From contig WTPW01000315.1 of the NCBI GenBank assembly GCA_009809945.1, positions 190,770 through 254,769 on the forward strand: a DNA stretch of 64,000 bases, read 5' to 3'. This document shows positions 12,710-23,970 of this stretch, piece after piece. The position numbers and the translations under genes were made by a program. This DNA is from Gigaspora margarita (taxonomy: Eukaryota > Glomeromycota > Glomeromycetes > Diversisporales > Gigasporaceae). The number at the start of each line of letters is the position of its first letter. The first letter of the stretch is position 1. The notes beneath the pieces were generated by a model. The model made no database searches. It worked only from the letters and a program-made list of their open reading frames with translations, and was not told the origin of the DNA.

Positions 12710-13085
12710 CTAATTGTTTCTTCCCACCCTTGTATTCCTCAACCTCTCTTCTAAATTTGCTACATGAGCCCTCAATCTATTTCTTTCTACAACCAATCTC
12801 AAATATCTTTCTTCTCGCTGCCAATTTTCTGTCACCATCTCTACTGCACGAATTCTTCTTTTTTCTAATTCTTCTTCTAAATCTGAAATCCTTCTTTGTA
12901 ATCTCCTTACTTCTCTTGACAATCTATTAAATTATATAATTTATATTATTATTATTATACTATATTATAAATATTATTATTCTATTTTACCTCCTATTCT
13001 CTCTTTGAAGTGTATCAACCACTCCGAACAAAGCATTACAACCATTTCTTCTTTGAGAGCGAGTTGTTTGATATTTATGGACCAT
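12710..13085 (-). CDS. Two-exon coiled-coil protein, 102 aa
   Basis: Exon 1 is 12991-13085 (ATG at 13085-13083) and exon 2 is 12710-12923, separated by a 67-nt intron with GTAAAA donor and TTTAATAG acceptor. The splice joins 31 codons plus AG to A, keeping frame. The protein starts MVHKYQTTRSQRRNGCNALF and continues with an Arg/Glu-rich heptad region (RRLQRRISDLEEELEKRR) to the end, a strong coiled-coil prediction. The ATG context is an A-rich AATAACAATGG. It lies antisense inside the LTR element, close to its 3' end. Known family: none recognised. It could be a captured host gene or an antisense element gene. The clean frame and intron argue that it is recent or functional. Confidence 0.65.
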
Positions 13086-13269
13086 TGTTATTATTATTAT
13101 TATTGTTATGTTGGTATTCTTTTTTTTTTGTTAAAAAAAAAAAAAAATTTTCCTCGTTATTACTCCTTATATTACACAAACTTTAATTTTACCCCTTAAT
13201 GCTTATTTGCTTAATTTAGTAAATTTGAACATTCATAAATAGTACAATTAAAAATTTTTATATATTGAT

Positions 13270-13395
13270 TATTGTAGAAGAGTAGTATAAAGCATATACT
13301 GTTGCCAGCAGTCATAGGTTCGATACCCGCTGATGGACTGTAAACTCTGCCAATGGGTCATGATTGCAGCATCTGCACTACATTTTTTTTTAGAA
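13270..13395 (+). mobile_element. tRNA-derived SINE-like element
   Basis: GGTTCGATACC matches the tRNA B-box consensus GGTTCGANNCC; GTAGTATAAAGC about 40 bases upstream resembles an A box. It is followed by unrelated sequence and a T/A-rich tail near 13380-13400. No cloverleaf could be drawn, so it is not called a tRNA gene. Confidence 0.45.
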
Positions 13396-13471
13396 AAATA
13401 ATATAATACTTTATTTTTTTTAATTCTATTTACTTTCAATTTATTTTTCTTATTTCAAAAATAACAACAAT

Positions 13472-13664
13472 AGAAGGTTTATTGATCAAAGTCTACTGAT
13501 AACTGAGCTATTGGAACCTATAATATTTTCAAAGACTTAGGAGTACATCAACTCCAAAAAATGACAAAAACAACTCTGAAAATAATAAAAGAACTCCTAG
13601 AACCAGAATATCAAGCCCTGGTGGACTAAAATTCGCAGGAGCTTATAAATAAGTGGAGGAGAGT
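13472..13664 (+). other. 3' internal end and polypurine tract of the LTR element
   Basis: The purine tract AAGTGGAGGAGAG directly abuts the 3' LTR and would prime plus-strand synthesis. Upstream, a frame ending GGTGGACTAA near 13628 encodes about 40 hydrophilic residues with a lysine-rich helix; this may be the end of the last ORF. Its domain is not recognised. Confidence 0.5.
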
Positions 13665-14469
13665 TGTTAGACCTATAAAATACCTAAACGTTTACCAGCG
13701 ATAATTCTTGATCCCGTGATTAGAATTTAATGAAATTACTACTATCGTGACCGACTCGATGCAAGATTTCGAATGGTACCAAAATCATCTTGATTGGACC
13801 ACGCTAGTTAAAACTGAATGATTGGTCCTTACAATCACCCTACTGCGCCCAAATATTATTGGTCAGCTAATACTGCGCTACCCATGACACAGAATATCGG
13901 ACATTTCGAGTAATCCTAGACATTTGAGTTAATCACAGACATGTCTGTTATTCTAGACATTTGGGACATAACAGTTTTAACAGTTATAATTAACATATCT
14001 AATATAGCTAATATTTAGGATATATCTAATATATTTATTATCTTTATTATATTTATTATAGCCATTATATTTAGCATTAGCATATATCAAATATATCGAT
14101 TATATAGATTTCTTTATTTATTATTGTATTTATTTATATTAGCCAAACATGTATAAATACTCAAGGTTTTTACTTTGCTACAAAGCAGAGTGAAGAATCT
14201 CTGGTTTATTGAATAAAATAGAAGTGAAGTAGTGTGTCTTCACTGAAATACATTTGATACAATTCTTAGTATCCTCATATACTATTAATTGTGGCCTCTT
14301 TCATAATTGCAAATCCCCTAAGCCTCTTTGCAAAATACTGCCCAAATAACAGTATCCCTTCCGACCCTTGCATACCACAGTAATTAGTGTGAATTACATA
14401 AAGTGTCTCCCTGCATTAGTCGCTCTAGTCTCTAGCATTTCTCTAAAGAGGTAGAAATCTAGGTTGACA
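13665..14469 (+). repeat. 3' LTR (805 bp)
   Basis: Near-identical to 6371-7186, starting TGTTAGACC and ending TTGACA, followed by target duplication ACAT. Confidence 0.9.
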
Positions 14470-14875
14470 ACATGACATGTTTCAATTTTTCAAATGGCTA
14501 TAACTTTTTATCTAAGTAGTTTTAAAAAAATCTGACTAGTAACTTTATAAAGCTATATCAGTTCTACATGTATACCAAATATCTTTTCAATATCTTATCA
14601 CTGTAAGAAGTTTTAATGTTTTGAAAATTGAAATTTTATATGTAAATTTATAAATTTACATAAAAATTTTAATTTTCAAAATGCTAAAACTTCTTACAGT
14701 GATGAGATATTGAAAAGATATTTGGTATACATGTAGAACTGATATAGCTTTATAAAGTTACTAGTCAGATTTTTTTAAAACTCCTTAGACAAAAAGTTAT
14801 AGCCATTTGAAATATTAAAACACATCATGTGATTGTTGAGTATAGATGTCTTGCACTATAATTACAAAGTAAGTA

Positions 14876-15523
14876 CAGTCTAACCCTGCTATAGTCACAT
14901 CTGAAATAGTCACATTTTCTTGAGACTATATACCAATCATTTCAGTAATATAACATTAACTCTTGCTATAATCACATGATGTGCTTTACAGAAACTACCT
15001 AATTTTTTTCCATTGATTTATTATAATCTTAAAGATTATAATAAAATTATCAAAATTATGTCTTATAATAATCTTATAATACTCCTAATAATCTTATAAT
15101 AATCTTAAAATAATCTTATAATAATCTTATCTTATAATAATCTTAAAACCATCTTAAAATAATCTTAAAATAATCTTATAGTAATCTTAAAATAATCTTA
15201 AAATAATCTTATCATCATCTTAAAAAAATCTTAGTAAAATCTTAAAAACATCTTAAAATAATCTTAACCAATAATCATATAATTATCTTATAATAATTTA
15301 TAATTATTAAACCATAATAATATTATTATTTTTAGATTTTAAATCTTAAAATAATCTTTTAATTATAAAAAAAATAATATTAATAACTTTAATATTATCT
15401 TAAACTATCTTAAACTCATCTAAAAAAAGTACTAGTTTCTGTAAAGTGACTATTACTATGTTTCTCTCACTATAGTCACATCAAGTTTCTGCCAGACAGT
15501 GTGACTATAGCGGGGTTAGACTG
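14876..15523. mobile_element. pogo/Tigger-type non-autonomous element
   Basis: The left end CAGTCTAACCCTGCTATAGT and right end ACTATAGCGGGGTTAGACTG are inverted repeats with one mismatch, flanked by TA (14874-14875, 15524-15525). The CAGT...ACTG ends with CCCTGCTATAGTCACA resemble pogo-like TIRs. Interior: no transposase, but a degenerate minisatellite of AATAATCTTAAAAT-type units at 15030-15300. Confidence 0.8.
15030..15300. repeat. AATCTTAAAAT minisatellite
   Basis: Roughly twenty imperfect copies of an 11-12 base unit alternating AATCTTAAAAT and AATCTTATAAT, wholly inside the pogo-type element. Confidence 0.8.
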
Positions 15524-15525
15524 TA

Positions 15526-16130
15526 ACATTATGCACTAGGCCAACAGAATACCGGGAGTGTAGTCTGTTTATACTATAACAGTATTGCAATATGAATAAA
15601 AAAATAATTATTGCAGATGTTGCCATTCTAATTTGGCGTGTGAATGTGGGTGTTATCCCTATAATTTTAAGTGTAAAAAAGAGAACATATTTAATGTAAT
15701 AACGATAATGCAATGATTAACACCCTTTATATTTTACTCATATATTATTCCTTTTTTGTTCATGCTTGTACTTTTGTAGAAGTGCTACAAGCTTTTTATA
15801 ATGGTAAATTCAAGTTTTTTTTTAAATGATTCCCGTGAAGTTCTCGATAAGAGATTGTCAAAACATTTGCCTACTATACTTTTTTTTAGCAAGAACACTT
15901 TACGAATTAGAAAAAAAGTTCCTGGTGTTTTTAATATACTCTATAATAGTAAATCGATACTAGATATTAGATACTATTCATGCAAAGTGATAGGATATCA
16001 TGTGATCAAAAAGAAGGGCAAGCACATGACCTGTCACTTACAAAGCCATTACAAGTAAGGCTAAAAGCATGTGAAAATCAGAAAATGGTGTGGGGAAGAT
16101 CAAAGACAAATAAGGTACTACAATGGGAAT
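15526..16130. other. No supported gene
   Basis: Two short ORFs exist (on either strand at 15516-15713 and 15801-16058) but neither shows a domain, promoter or codon signal I can defend. Confidence 0.4.
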
Positions 16131-16138
16131 AGGATATG

Positions 16139-16145
16139 TATAAAA
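16139..16145 (+). promoter_or_regulatory. TATA box of candidate small secreted protein gene
   Basis: TATAAAA lies 73 bases before the ATG at 16218. The intervening leader is A/C-rich (ACAACCCACTCAACACACC), as in many fungal 5' leaders. Confidence 0.35.
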
Positions 16146-16217
16146 GTTAGGTACTACAAATTAACGTCTGTAAGTACTTGAACAGAAAATTCACACAACC
16201 CACTCAACACACCTAAG

Positions 16218-16470
16218 ATGAAGACACATGATTCTATTATTTCCTCACTTGCATTTCTTTGCTTACATTCTTCACTTACAGCTAGCTCACTTCAGTGAGC
16301 GGGAAACCACTAGCTATAGTAATTCCATGGTGACTCCCAGGCAATTACAATTGCTTTTTCTCAGGATGTCTTTGCCATTCTGGCCAGCTCGGTTAGCTGC
16401 TTGCTTCTTTAGCACATTTGCTGCTATTTTAATAAAAATCACCTTTAGCCTAAATTATTTGCCAGCATAG
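16218..16470 (+). CDS. Candidate small secreted protein, 2 exons, 60 aa
   Basis: ATG at 16218 opens a signal-peptide-like N-terminus (MKTHDSIISSLAFLCLHSSL) that stops after 26 codons unless a 70-nt intron 16295-16364 (GTGAGC donor, TTTTTCTCAG acceptor) is removed. The splice joins 25 codons plus two bases to a second exon that stays open to TAG at 16468-16470, total 60 residues. The second half is hydrophobic and aromatic with no cysteine framework. A TATA box and leader fit a real promoter. Unrecognised family; the call rests on splice phase and promoter only. Confidence 0.35.
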
Positions 16471-16677
16471 TCCAAATAAATACAAAATGTCATATAATGT
16501 AAATGCTTTTTGATGTAACTTTTATCGAATTCCTTGATCTGATCCATGTACTAGTAGAGTAAACCCACCCTCCCACCTTATGAACATGTAGCTTATATAT
16601 ATTTTTACAAGGTATCTTTGTGAAACTCTGTATTTAGCATCGGATAGACCTATTTCAATTTTTATTTTATCTATTTA

Positions 16678-16968
16678 CTAAATAGAATAGATTGTAACAT
16701 AATGAACAAGTTTATTTGCCTGTGGCTTTGTTATAGAAACAATTTTATAAGCCAAATATGCTATGTATAATAGCAAAATCAACGTGATAAGACATATCAG
16801 AAACAGAGTATAAAGTATATAGGTATGGTTTAATAGTGAGTTAAGTGGAGTCACAAATTCTGGGCATTTAATTGGATAATTATTACTGTGATTTTCTGTA
16901 TTTTTGTGTGAATTCCAGGAACAGAATACAATAAAGTGTATGGTTATCTGAAGAGTGAAATGGTGCAT
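16678..16968 (-). CDS. Small putative membrane protein, 96 aa
   Basis: A single ORF with a signal-like N-terminus (residues 1-18), a polar segment with possible N-glycosylation sites, one strong membrane helix at about residues 51-75 (YTLFLICLITLILLLYIAYL) and a short basic tail. On the minus strand a TATAAAG word lies about 70 bases upstream. No homology recognised; it could be chance in AT-rich DNA. Confidence 0.3.
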   Translation of the reverse strand: MHHFTLQITIHFIVFCSWNSHKNTENHSNNYPIKCPEFVTPLNSLLNHTYILYTLFLICLITLILLLYIAYLAYKIVSITKPQANKLVHYVTIYSI

Positions 16969-17645
16969 ACAAATACTAGCCTCTGTTTGGGTATAGCACT
17001 AAATAGATAGTATCATGATTTAACTTCGCCAATTTATAACTTTATATGATCAAGTTATTATGCTTTAATACTTTTAATTAGTTATACAAACTGTGCCAAA
17101 ATATTAAGACTAATATATCAATGAGCAATTTATTATCAGGAATCTCATCAGGATTTAACAATAGTTTTAACATGATAGTATTAAATCAGCCTTAGCCACA
17201 TACAGTATTATGTGGCAATTTATGTTAAATCAAGTATCACACTAAAATTTTGAGAGACCAGCTGACTTATTGCAAATCACATGTGCTATTTGACTTTTAT
17301 ACCAGGAACGTTAGTGTATGGTTTTACTAGTATCAAAATCAAAGGCAAAATCTTAAAGCTAATTGGTATACAATTTTTCTTATGATTATTCCCTGTTTTA
17401 TATAATATAAAATTTCTAATTTTAGAGAGAGGTTAAAGCAAAGTGAAATTTAGTTAGAGGTTAGGGTTATCTTCTTGATACAGTTAGGAGGTTTATATAT
17501 TTTTTATATATAGTATCAAGAATGCAGCAGTTTATATAGCATGTAGATTATGTATTAATTAACTTCCACTCCAGCAATTTTATGTTTAAAATTTAACATA
17601 AATTGGTTATAAGATGATTATATCACAAAAAATTCAGTTTTCTTT
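16969..17645. other. No supported gene
   Basis: AT-rich sequence without terminal repeats or convincing ORFs. Confidence 0.5.
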
Positions 17646-17702
17646 AGTAAATGATTGGCTTACATGTGCAGCACAGTAGCATATGTAAGCCAATCATTTA
17701 CT
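17646..17702. repeat. 20-bp-arm hairpin (AGTAAATGATTGGCTTACAT)
   Basis: AGTAAATGATTGGCTTACAT at 17646-17665 pairs exactly with its reverse complement at 17683-17702, leaving a 17-base loop. It is a very short MITE or foldback; a related GCAAATGATTGGCTAACATG hairpin lies at 19990-20040. Confidence 0.8.
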
Positions 17703-17864
17703 TTGAAGGAGTGATCTTCTGATGTTATTCGTAATAACTTCATTATTACGATCAATAGCTTGCCATTTAAAGTAAAATCATTTTAGCATTCGATTATCAA
17801 AAAATTATTCATAATACTATACCTGTACAATCATATAAAATGTGAGAGAGATGGTTCCATTCAA

Positions 17865-18165
17865 CTTTTTTGATGTTACTATGAACAGGAGGAACTGTCA
17901 ATGTTATACAACAGATTTTACACACAGTGTGAAACACATAAAAGATTATTTTACAATACTTGATCAGTCTGCAAGTCATGTTATAATTATAATCCAACAT
18001 TATTTTTATTATAATAAAAATGGTATTTGATTATAATCATAACATGTACTAGTGGACTGATCAAATATGATCAAGTATTGTAAAATAATTTTTTATGTAT
18101 TTCACACCATGTGTAAAATCAGTTGTATAACATCGACGGTTCCTTTTGTTGTCACTATGTTGATT
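17865..18165. repeat. Inverted repeat element, about 80-bp arms
   Basis: The left arm (17890-17970, including ATTTTACACACAGTGTGAAA and TTTTACAATACTTGATCA) pairs with the right arm 18057-18145. Short ORFs on both strands here are mirror images produced by the symmetry, not genes. Confidence 0.75.
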
Positions 18166-18775
18166 TTTGAAAAATCCTTTTTGGTTGAAATAATAATTTT
18201 CATTTATTCATTTTTAGAAAGTGTTAAATACTTTTATTACATTATTATGATAATACTTTTACATAGGTTTATATTGACCTCCAGTTGGCATCAACTACAA
18301 TAATTAAAACAAAAATATATTTCAAAAATGATCTGTAGTGTCATACTTAGTGCTGTAATTATAACACATTCCTGGTTTGGCATGACTACGTCATGCAGCT
18401 ATGCTAATAGTTAGTTTAGTGCTTTGATTGAGGCTTTTGTTTAGGGCAGGATTTTGTTTTTTGTTTTTACTAGGATGACATATAGCAAATTTAGTTTTCT
18501 ATGAATATTAAATAGGATAGATTGAGGGGTATGAATGGGAGGCAGTTGACTTGCAGATGTAAAGAAATGTTTATGAGGTTTTTTTTGCTCAGAAGAGAGG
18601 ATGTTATCTTTTGTTTCACTATTGCTCACCTTGGTAAAGACCAGCTCTATCTCCCTCCTACCCTCATTTTAAGTAGTCTGACAAGTATTAGTAGCATCGG
18701 TCTGGTTGGGTGATATATTAGATTGTTAAGGATTCATGATTACAGTGTAGTACAAAGAGCTTTGCAGTTAGTTTC
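18166..18775. other. No supported gene
   Basis: Overlapping short ORFs near 18441-18713 on both strands lack domains. GC content is slightly higher than around it; nothing is recognised. Confidence 0.4.
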
Positions 18776-18970
18776 TGGGCTCTGTAGCTGCATGAGCAGT
18801 GCAAGGTCCATTAATAGCAATTTGTGGGCTCTATAGCTGTGGTGGCAGTGCAAGATTCTTATTCATGCATAGTTAGGCTTTGCAGGTGCAGTGGCAATAC
18901 AAGGGCCCTTATTAGTGAATAGTTAAACTCTGTGGCTGTAGTAACAGTACAAGAACCTAAATAGATACTG
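18776..18970 (+). repeat. Degenerate 50-bp tandem repeat, 4 copies
   Basis: Units run GGGCTCTGTAGCTGCATGAG...CAGTGCAAG with diverged copies beginning GGGCTCTATAGCTG, GGCTTTGCAGGTG and AACTCTGTGGCTG. It ends directly before the small ORF at 18975. Confidence 0.75.
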
Positions 18971-18974
18971 CAGG

Positions 18975-19124
18975 ATGGCCCCTAATCCTCTTTTCATTAT
19001 ATTAGCTATTTTTCTTATATTTGTGTTTCATGTAGTTGATGGTGTGCAATTTAGGACCTTGGGGTTTAGGAAGTTAGAAATCGAGAGGTTAGTGGTTTAT
19101 GCATTTGTCAGGTTGGGAGAATGA
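18975..19124 (+). CDS. Possible 49-aa secreted peptide
   Basis: ATG at 18975 gives a hydrophobic N-terminus (MAPNPLFIILAIFLIFVFHV) followed by VDG and a charged tail, with stop at 19122-19124. The first 22 residues fit a signal peptide. It begins immediately after a tandem repeat, has no cysteines after the leader and could be fortuitous; a further exon cannot be excluded. Confidence 0.25.
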   Translation: MAPNPLFIILAIFLIFVFHVVDGVQFRTLGFRKLEIERLVVYAFVRLGE

Positions 19125-19289
19125 TTGGTACAGGTTCAATTAATTCATCCTAGTCTAGAGGCTTTCATCATAGATGTTGATGTTTTGAGTATGTAATGCA
19201 AGAGCTTGCCTGGATAGTGAACCTATTTCCATATATTTTTTTATATAGCAATAAAATAGCTGATTGGACAATACTAATTTACAGTAACA

Positions 19290-20251
19290 ATAGTTAATAA
19301 ATTATGTAACAAAATTTTTTACATTAAATTGTGATAGAAATCACAACTTATAATTCGAATACGAACTACTAACAAGTTTTGTAATAAAGTTTTTATGCCA
19401 AACTATAATAGGAATTAAGACAGTTGATTCCAAAATCAAATAATTTAACTACAATTCAAATAGCAAGTTATTTGCTTTGTTTTTTATTTTTGGTATGGTG
19501 CATAACTATGAAAAACGTATACTGGTATTTCTGCTTTTGCTATCAGGAACCTACACAATAGTTTCACTTACCTTTTTTTTTGCATTTGTTCCATTATGCA
19601 TTTAGCAACTAGGCTTGACCAATGACTATAGTCCTGGCAGGTCACACTGTCCAGTATTCTTGGTTTACTAACTAACAATACTAATCACACGTATATCATA
19701 CTTTCATTACTGATCAGATTATTAATAGCTAAAATTACCTCATACTCATGTATAATAGATAATTTGAGACAAAAGCTGCTCGATACTTATATTTCAAGAC
19801 AGTAAATTATGTTATCTGACAAACTCATATGATTATGAAAAACTTTCTTACTGTTATTTTTTTATGTGTTATTATGTAATCATGTTTATTTCAAATTAAA
19901 ACTCAGTGGGTAACTCCCTACCAATCATAATCATAAATTGTCAAATAATACCATTAGGCAAATTTTTGAATAAAGTAAATTGGCTCAACTAGGCAAATGA
20001 TTGGCTAACATGTGTCACAAAGCGGTACATGTTCATTTGCCCAGTTGAACAAATTTACCATTATTCAAAAATTTTTGCCCAATAATGTATACTTATAAGT
20101 CACAAATAAGTCTTGTAACAAAATTTTTAACAATAGAAATCATGACTGTTAATTCAATGCAAACTGACCACTACATAATGTGTCATTGCAGTAGCCTGTG
20201 TGTAAATTATATTAGAAATCATGACTGCAGTTTTAATACAAACTGACTCAA
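19290..20251. repeat. Diverged tandem array, about 100-bp unit (left part)
   Basis: A recurring block of AACAAAATTTTTTACA, then GATAGAAATCA(T/C)GACTGT, then AATACAAACTGACTCAA. The same array resumes after the retroposon at 28391-28990, so the two parts were contiguous before that insertion. Confidence 0.65.
19951..20086. repeat. Foldback element
   Basis: CCATTAGGCAAATTTTTGAA at the left pairs with TTCAAAAATTTTTGCCCAAT at the right. Inner arms (AGGCAAATGATTGGC and GTTCATTTGCCCAG) also pair. Confidence 0.65.
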
Positions 20252-21721
20252 TGACTTAGAGAAGTTGGTAAGTTGTCACCCACCAAGCAGCAGGTCTAGG
20301 GTTCAAATCCCACTAGCAACGCTTTGAAAATAAAACCTGTGGTATGGTAACTATTGTCTTGTCGATCAAGTGGGTATATTACCTGTAATCCTTGGTTACC
20401 ATCTAGAATGGGAGCTTTTGGGCGTATTTGAATATTATTACACAGACAAATCCAAGGGACCAGAGAAATGGAAGCCCATTTGGCAAGTCCCAAGTAAGGA
20501 GGTAGCAAAGATCTTTGACAGTGCTACCAAAACTAGAAAATCAGAAACTGGAACCAGAATATCGGACGAATAAAGACCCTCAGGGATGGGTTCACAACCT
20601 GGCCGCCAGAGTCGCACTGGAGGAAAAGGACCTACACTATAGAAGTAGGTACCAAGAGAAAAAAGAACCATAGTGTACAGTACGAAATGGGCTGGGCCAA
20701 ACCTGGAATTTGTGGGCTGGGCCGGGCTTGGGCCTAAATCGGGCTCAAAATTTTAAACCCATAATCTTGTGGGCCGGGCCTAAATTGGGCCCACTAAGTA
20801 CTAGGCCCAGATCGGCTTTTATATTCATACCTGGTTGGGCCCAATGGGCCTAGTATTATAGTAATTTTTTTTGAACAAATTTGATTGGTATAAAGACATG
20901 TAAGTTCATGTACTATATTAACGATAAGCAAGTTAATACATATCAAGTCTTCACGGTGCTGTTAAGTAAGGAACTATATAAAGTGAGAGATATAACATTG
21001 GTCACTAATTTTTTTTAAAAAAGCCAAGTTAGTAAGTTTGGTGTGTGCAATAAAGCAAATACTATATGTATGTACTTATCTGTTAGTTAAAAAAATTAGA
21101 CGAGTTAAATAGAAAAAAAAACTTCATATCTTTTTGGACCGGACCAGATAAAGGCACTAAAAAAGTATACTTAAGGTAATTTATATGACTCAAGAGAGTT
21201 CTTTTGTAGAAATATATTTCTATATTTTAAAAGTATAAAAATTAGGATTTAACAATGAGCTCTTTTATTAGATTATAGTATTCGAAAGTATTAAAAAATA
21301 AGTTGATATAAAAAATGAATTACGGTATGTAAAATAAAGCTCATTTCACATATCCGAATAGATTAATAATCTATTATTATTTATTAATTAGAAACTCAAA
21401 GTATTCATTCTNAAAGTNTTGAAATAACNANGAATAANGAAATTTCTGAAATAAGCACCACCAATGAAAGCACTGAAATAAATTCTATTACTAAAAGTTC
21501 AAAATAACTACTGTTGACAAAAATTCAGAAATAACTACTACTAGTAGAAAACATAAAAGATTAGAATCATGGGTCTTTAAAGAAGGCCACTTTGTACATT
21601 ATGATTCTCAAAAGCGTAATAATTATTGTTTTTTATAATGTCATTTATTAGTTTTGTAAAACAGTTAATATTTATTATATATATATTTGTTAGCAAATTA
21701 TGTGAAATGTACACACTGTGG

Positions 21722-21956
21722 CAGTGTCTGAAATTGGGTTGCAGAGTCTGCGGACTGCAACAAATTTTAAAATTCTGCAACCAAGATCTGAAATGCATAT
21801 GCAAATTCCGCACATAAATTCGCAAAATTTACTAATAAATTTCTATTAAATGCTTATGTGCGCAACTAAGTTTTAATAAATTTTTATAATCCGCAAATAT
21901 TTTTTTTTATTTGGTTGCAGCCTGCAACTAAATTAAAAATTGAATTTCAGACACTG
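21722..21956. mobile_element. hAT MITE inside the transposase gene
   Basis: TIR CAGTGTCTGAAATT at the left and AATTTCAGACACTG at the right, flanked by 8-bp duplications CACTGTGG and CACTGTAG. It splits the cysteine pair of the BED finger from the rest. Subterminal words GTTGCAG and CTGCAAC repeat at both ends. Confidence 0.85.
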
Positions 21957-23970
21957 CACTGTAGTAATGTTCTAAAGCATGATAACGAGACGGGTACTAG
22001 CTCTTTAATTTGGCACATGAAAAAAACAAAATATAAAAAACATTTGAATAATGGATCACAACAAACATTGTAGTTATTCGCATCAGGTCTTACCACTTAT
22101 AAGTTTTTGCAAGAAAAGAGTCAACAAGATATGACCAAAATGATTATTAGACATGCATATTCGTTTCGCATGGTTGAACATGAAGGATTCCTAAAGTTTA
22201 TTAAAAACTTACAACCAAAATATAAAGTAGTATGTGAAAAAACAGTATATGATGATTGCATGGATATTGTTGAAAAACTTAAAGTGAAGGCTTGCACAAT
22301 GATAGAAGAGGCTCCCGGACGACTAAGTTATACAACTGACCTATGGACATCAAACCAAACTTTGGGATACATGGTTGTTACTTGTCATTTTATAGATAGA
22401 TGTTAGAAGCTTCAAAAATTAGTTATATCATTCAAATTAATCCCCACACTACATACTGGAGTTGCCATTAGTGAAACTCTTTTAAAATGTTTTAATGATT
22501 GAAATATAATGTCATGAATTCTAGCAATTACTATGGACAACATAACTAGCAATGATGCTTTGATTACTAATTTGAAACACGAACTTGATAGACAAAACAT
22601 GCTTGTAGCTGGAGGAAGTTTACTGTATCAATGATGCTGTGCCCACATAATAAATCTTATTGTAAATGATAGGCTAAAAATAGTTAAAGCCATTGTTAGC
22701 AAAATTAGAGAATGCACAAATTGGATCCATAGTTTGCAGTCCCAGTTACAAAATTTTGAAGATGCAATTGTTGGATGCTGCCCGAACTTGCAACAAGCCA
22801 AAGACCAGCCCTCAACATGCTGACTCGTTGGAATTCAGTTTACTTTATGCTAATATCTACAATTCTATACAAATGAGTTTTTGAACGTCTTGTATTGCGG
22901 GATGCTAGTTTTGAGCAAATCATGCCTTCTGAAGAAGACTGGTGTTACAGCTATTTCCAACCTGCCATGTACTTGTGGGGTTTTCCTAGTAGACTTCACT
23001 CGCTTGGCTATATGCTACTGGCATATTGTTCAGGTACTCCACCTAATAGATACTTCGTGCAGACAAGTTTATTCACTTAGAAGAAAAACCACTAAGATCT
23101 TCATAAGCTCAAAAGCTAAAAAGCCAGGCACTTCGCCCTTGGGATCAATGCCTTATTTATTATTTACTATTTACATTTGCGTCACTGATTATTACATAAT
23201 TATTTACACATCATTCATGCAATCAACATTTGGACTTTTAATTAAAGTCATGCAACTCCCGAAATCACTGATCATGCTATTCCCAGATCCCAATCGGCAC
23301 CACAAAATCCTGGGGTAATGGATTCGACCACGACATGAGCTAGACCCCCCGGAACTTCGTCCCCAAAGTTTCCAACCAGCACAAATCCCAATAGTCCAAA
23401 ACAAATGTGCATTAAGCCTTTTCCCAACCCAAATACTAAGCTAATTACACAAAGACATAAATAAATACATAAAAAATATTTCAATGTTTGACCATACATT
23501 AATAATAAAAAAAATATATATATATTTTTTTTTATAATTATTTCTTACTTCGGTATTTTTCTTTTACCGACTGTGCATAATCGAGACAATACTTCAGTAT
23601 TCATATTACTGACTGTCATATTGTTCCTTAAATAATATCTTAATTCGGTATTCGTGTACTGACTGTTCATAATTCGATCGATTCCAATCAATCGGCATAT
23701 AGTCACGTGCATCACGTGTATTCAAAGACAAAGTTTCGATTTTTTTTTTTTTTTTTTTTTTTTTTTTATTATTATAACGTCCCAATATTCAACTCTGCAA
23801 CCCTTTGCAGCTTTAGGCGACTCTAGCATTGACTCACATCGGTCAAGATAAAGGTGTTCATAAAATTTGATTCCATTTTCATCACAGATCAAATATGTCA
23901 AACATCCATCTTTCCATCGACATGCTTTGCATTCAACTGGCCTCGACCAAGATCACCTTTCAATTTACTC

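Larger units (their letters stand above)
6371..14469 (+). mobile_element. LTR retrotransposon, 8.1 kb, with nested insertions
   Basis: Bounded by near-identical LTRs (6371-7186 and 13665-14469) that start TGTTAG and end GACA, with a 4-bp target duplication ACAT (6367-6370 and 14470-14473). A TGGTGGTGACTGTGAG stretch right after the 5' LTR sits where a primer-binding site is expected. A purine tract AAGTGGAGGAGAG precedes the 3' LTR. It contains a gag-like ORF but no recognisable protease, RT or integrase, so it is probably non-autonomous or gutted. The close match of the LTRs suggests a fairly recent insertion. Confidence 0.9.
6339..14858. mobile_element. Palindromic MITE split by the LTR retrotransposon
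   Basis: The left 32 bases (6339-6370, GTGCAAGACATCTATACTCA) are the inverted match of the right end at 14835-14858. The rest of the left arm resumes at 14474 after the LTR element and pairs with the right arm through a centre near 14650; arms are about 180-200 bp. Putting the two pieces together restores symmetry, which shows that 6371-14469 is one insertion. Flanking TA at 6337-6338 and 14859-14860. No transposase. Confidence 0.85.

Noticed and set aside
12550-12930. 126-aa plus-strand ORF across the N gap
   Set aside because: It crosses 42 undefined bases and is the antisense shadow of the coiled-coil exon.
20280-20315. tRNA gene
   Set aside because: B-box and A-box-like words are present but no acceptor stem or cloverleaf; the sequence is the head of a repeated retroposon also found at 49734.
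20370-20671. Overlapping ORFs of 67-77 aa on both strands near 20.4 kb
   Set aside because: They lie in the body of the tRNA-headed retroposon and are not kept open in the copy at 49.7 kb.
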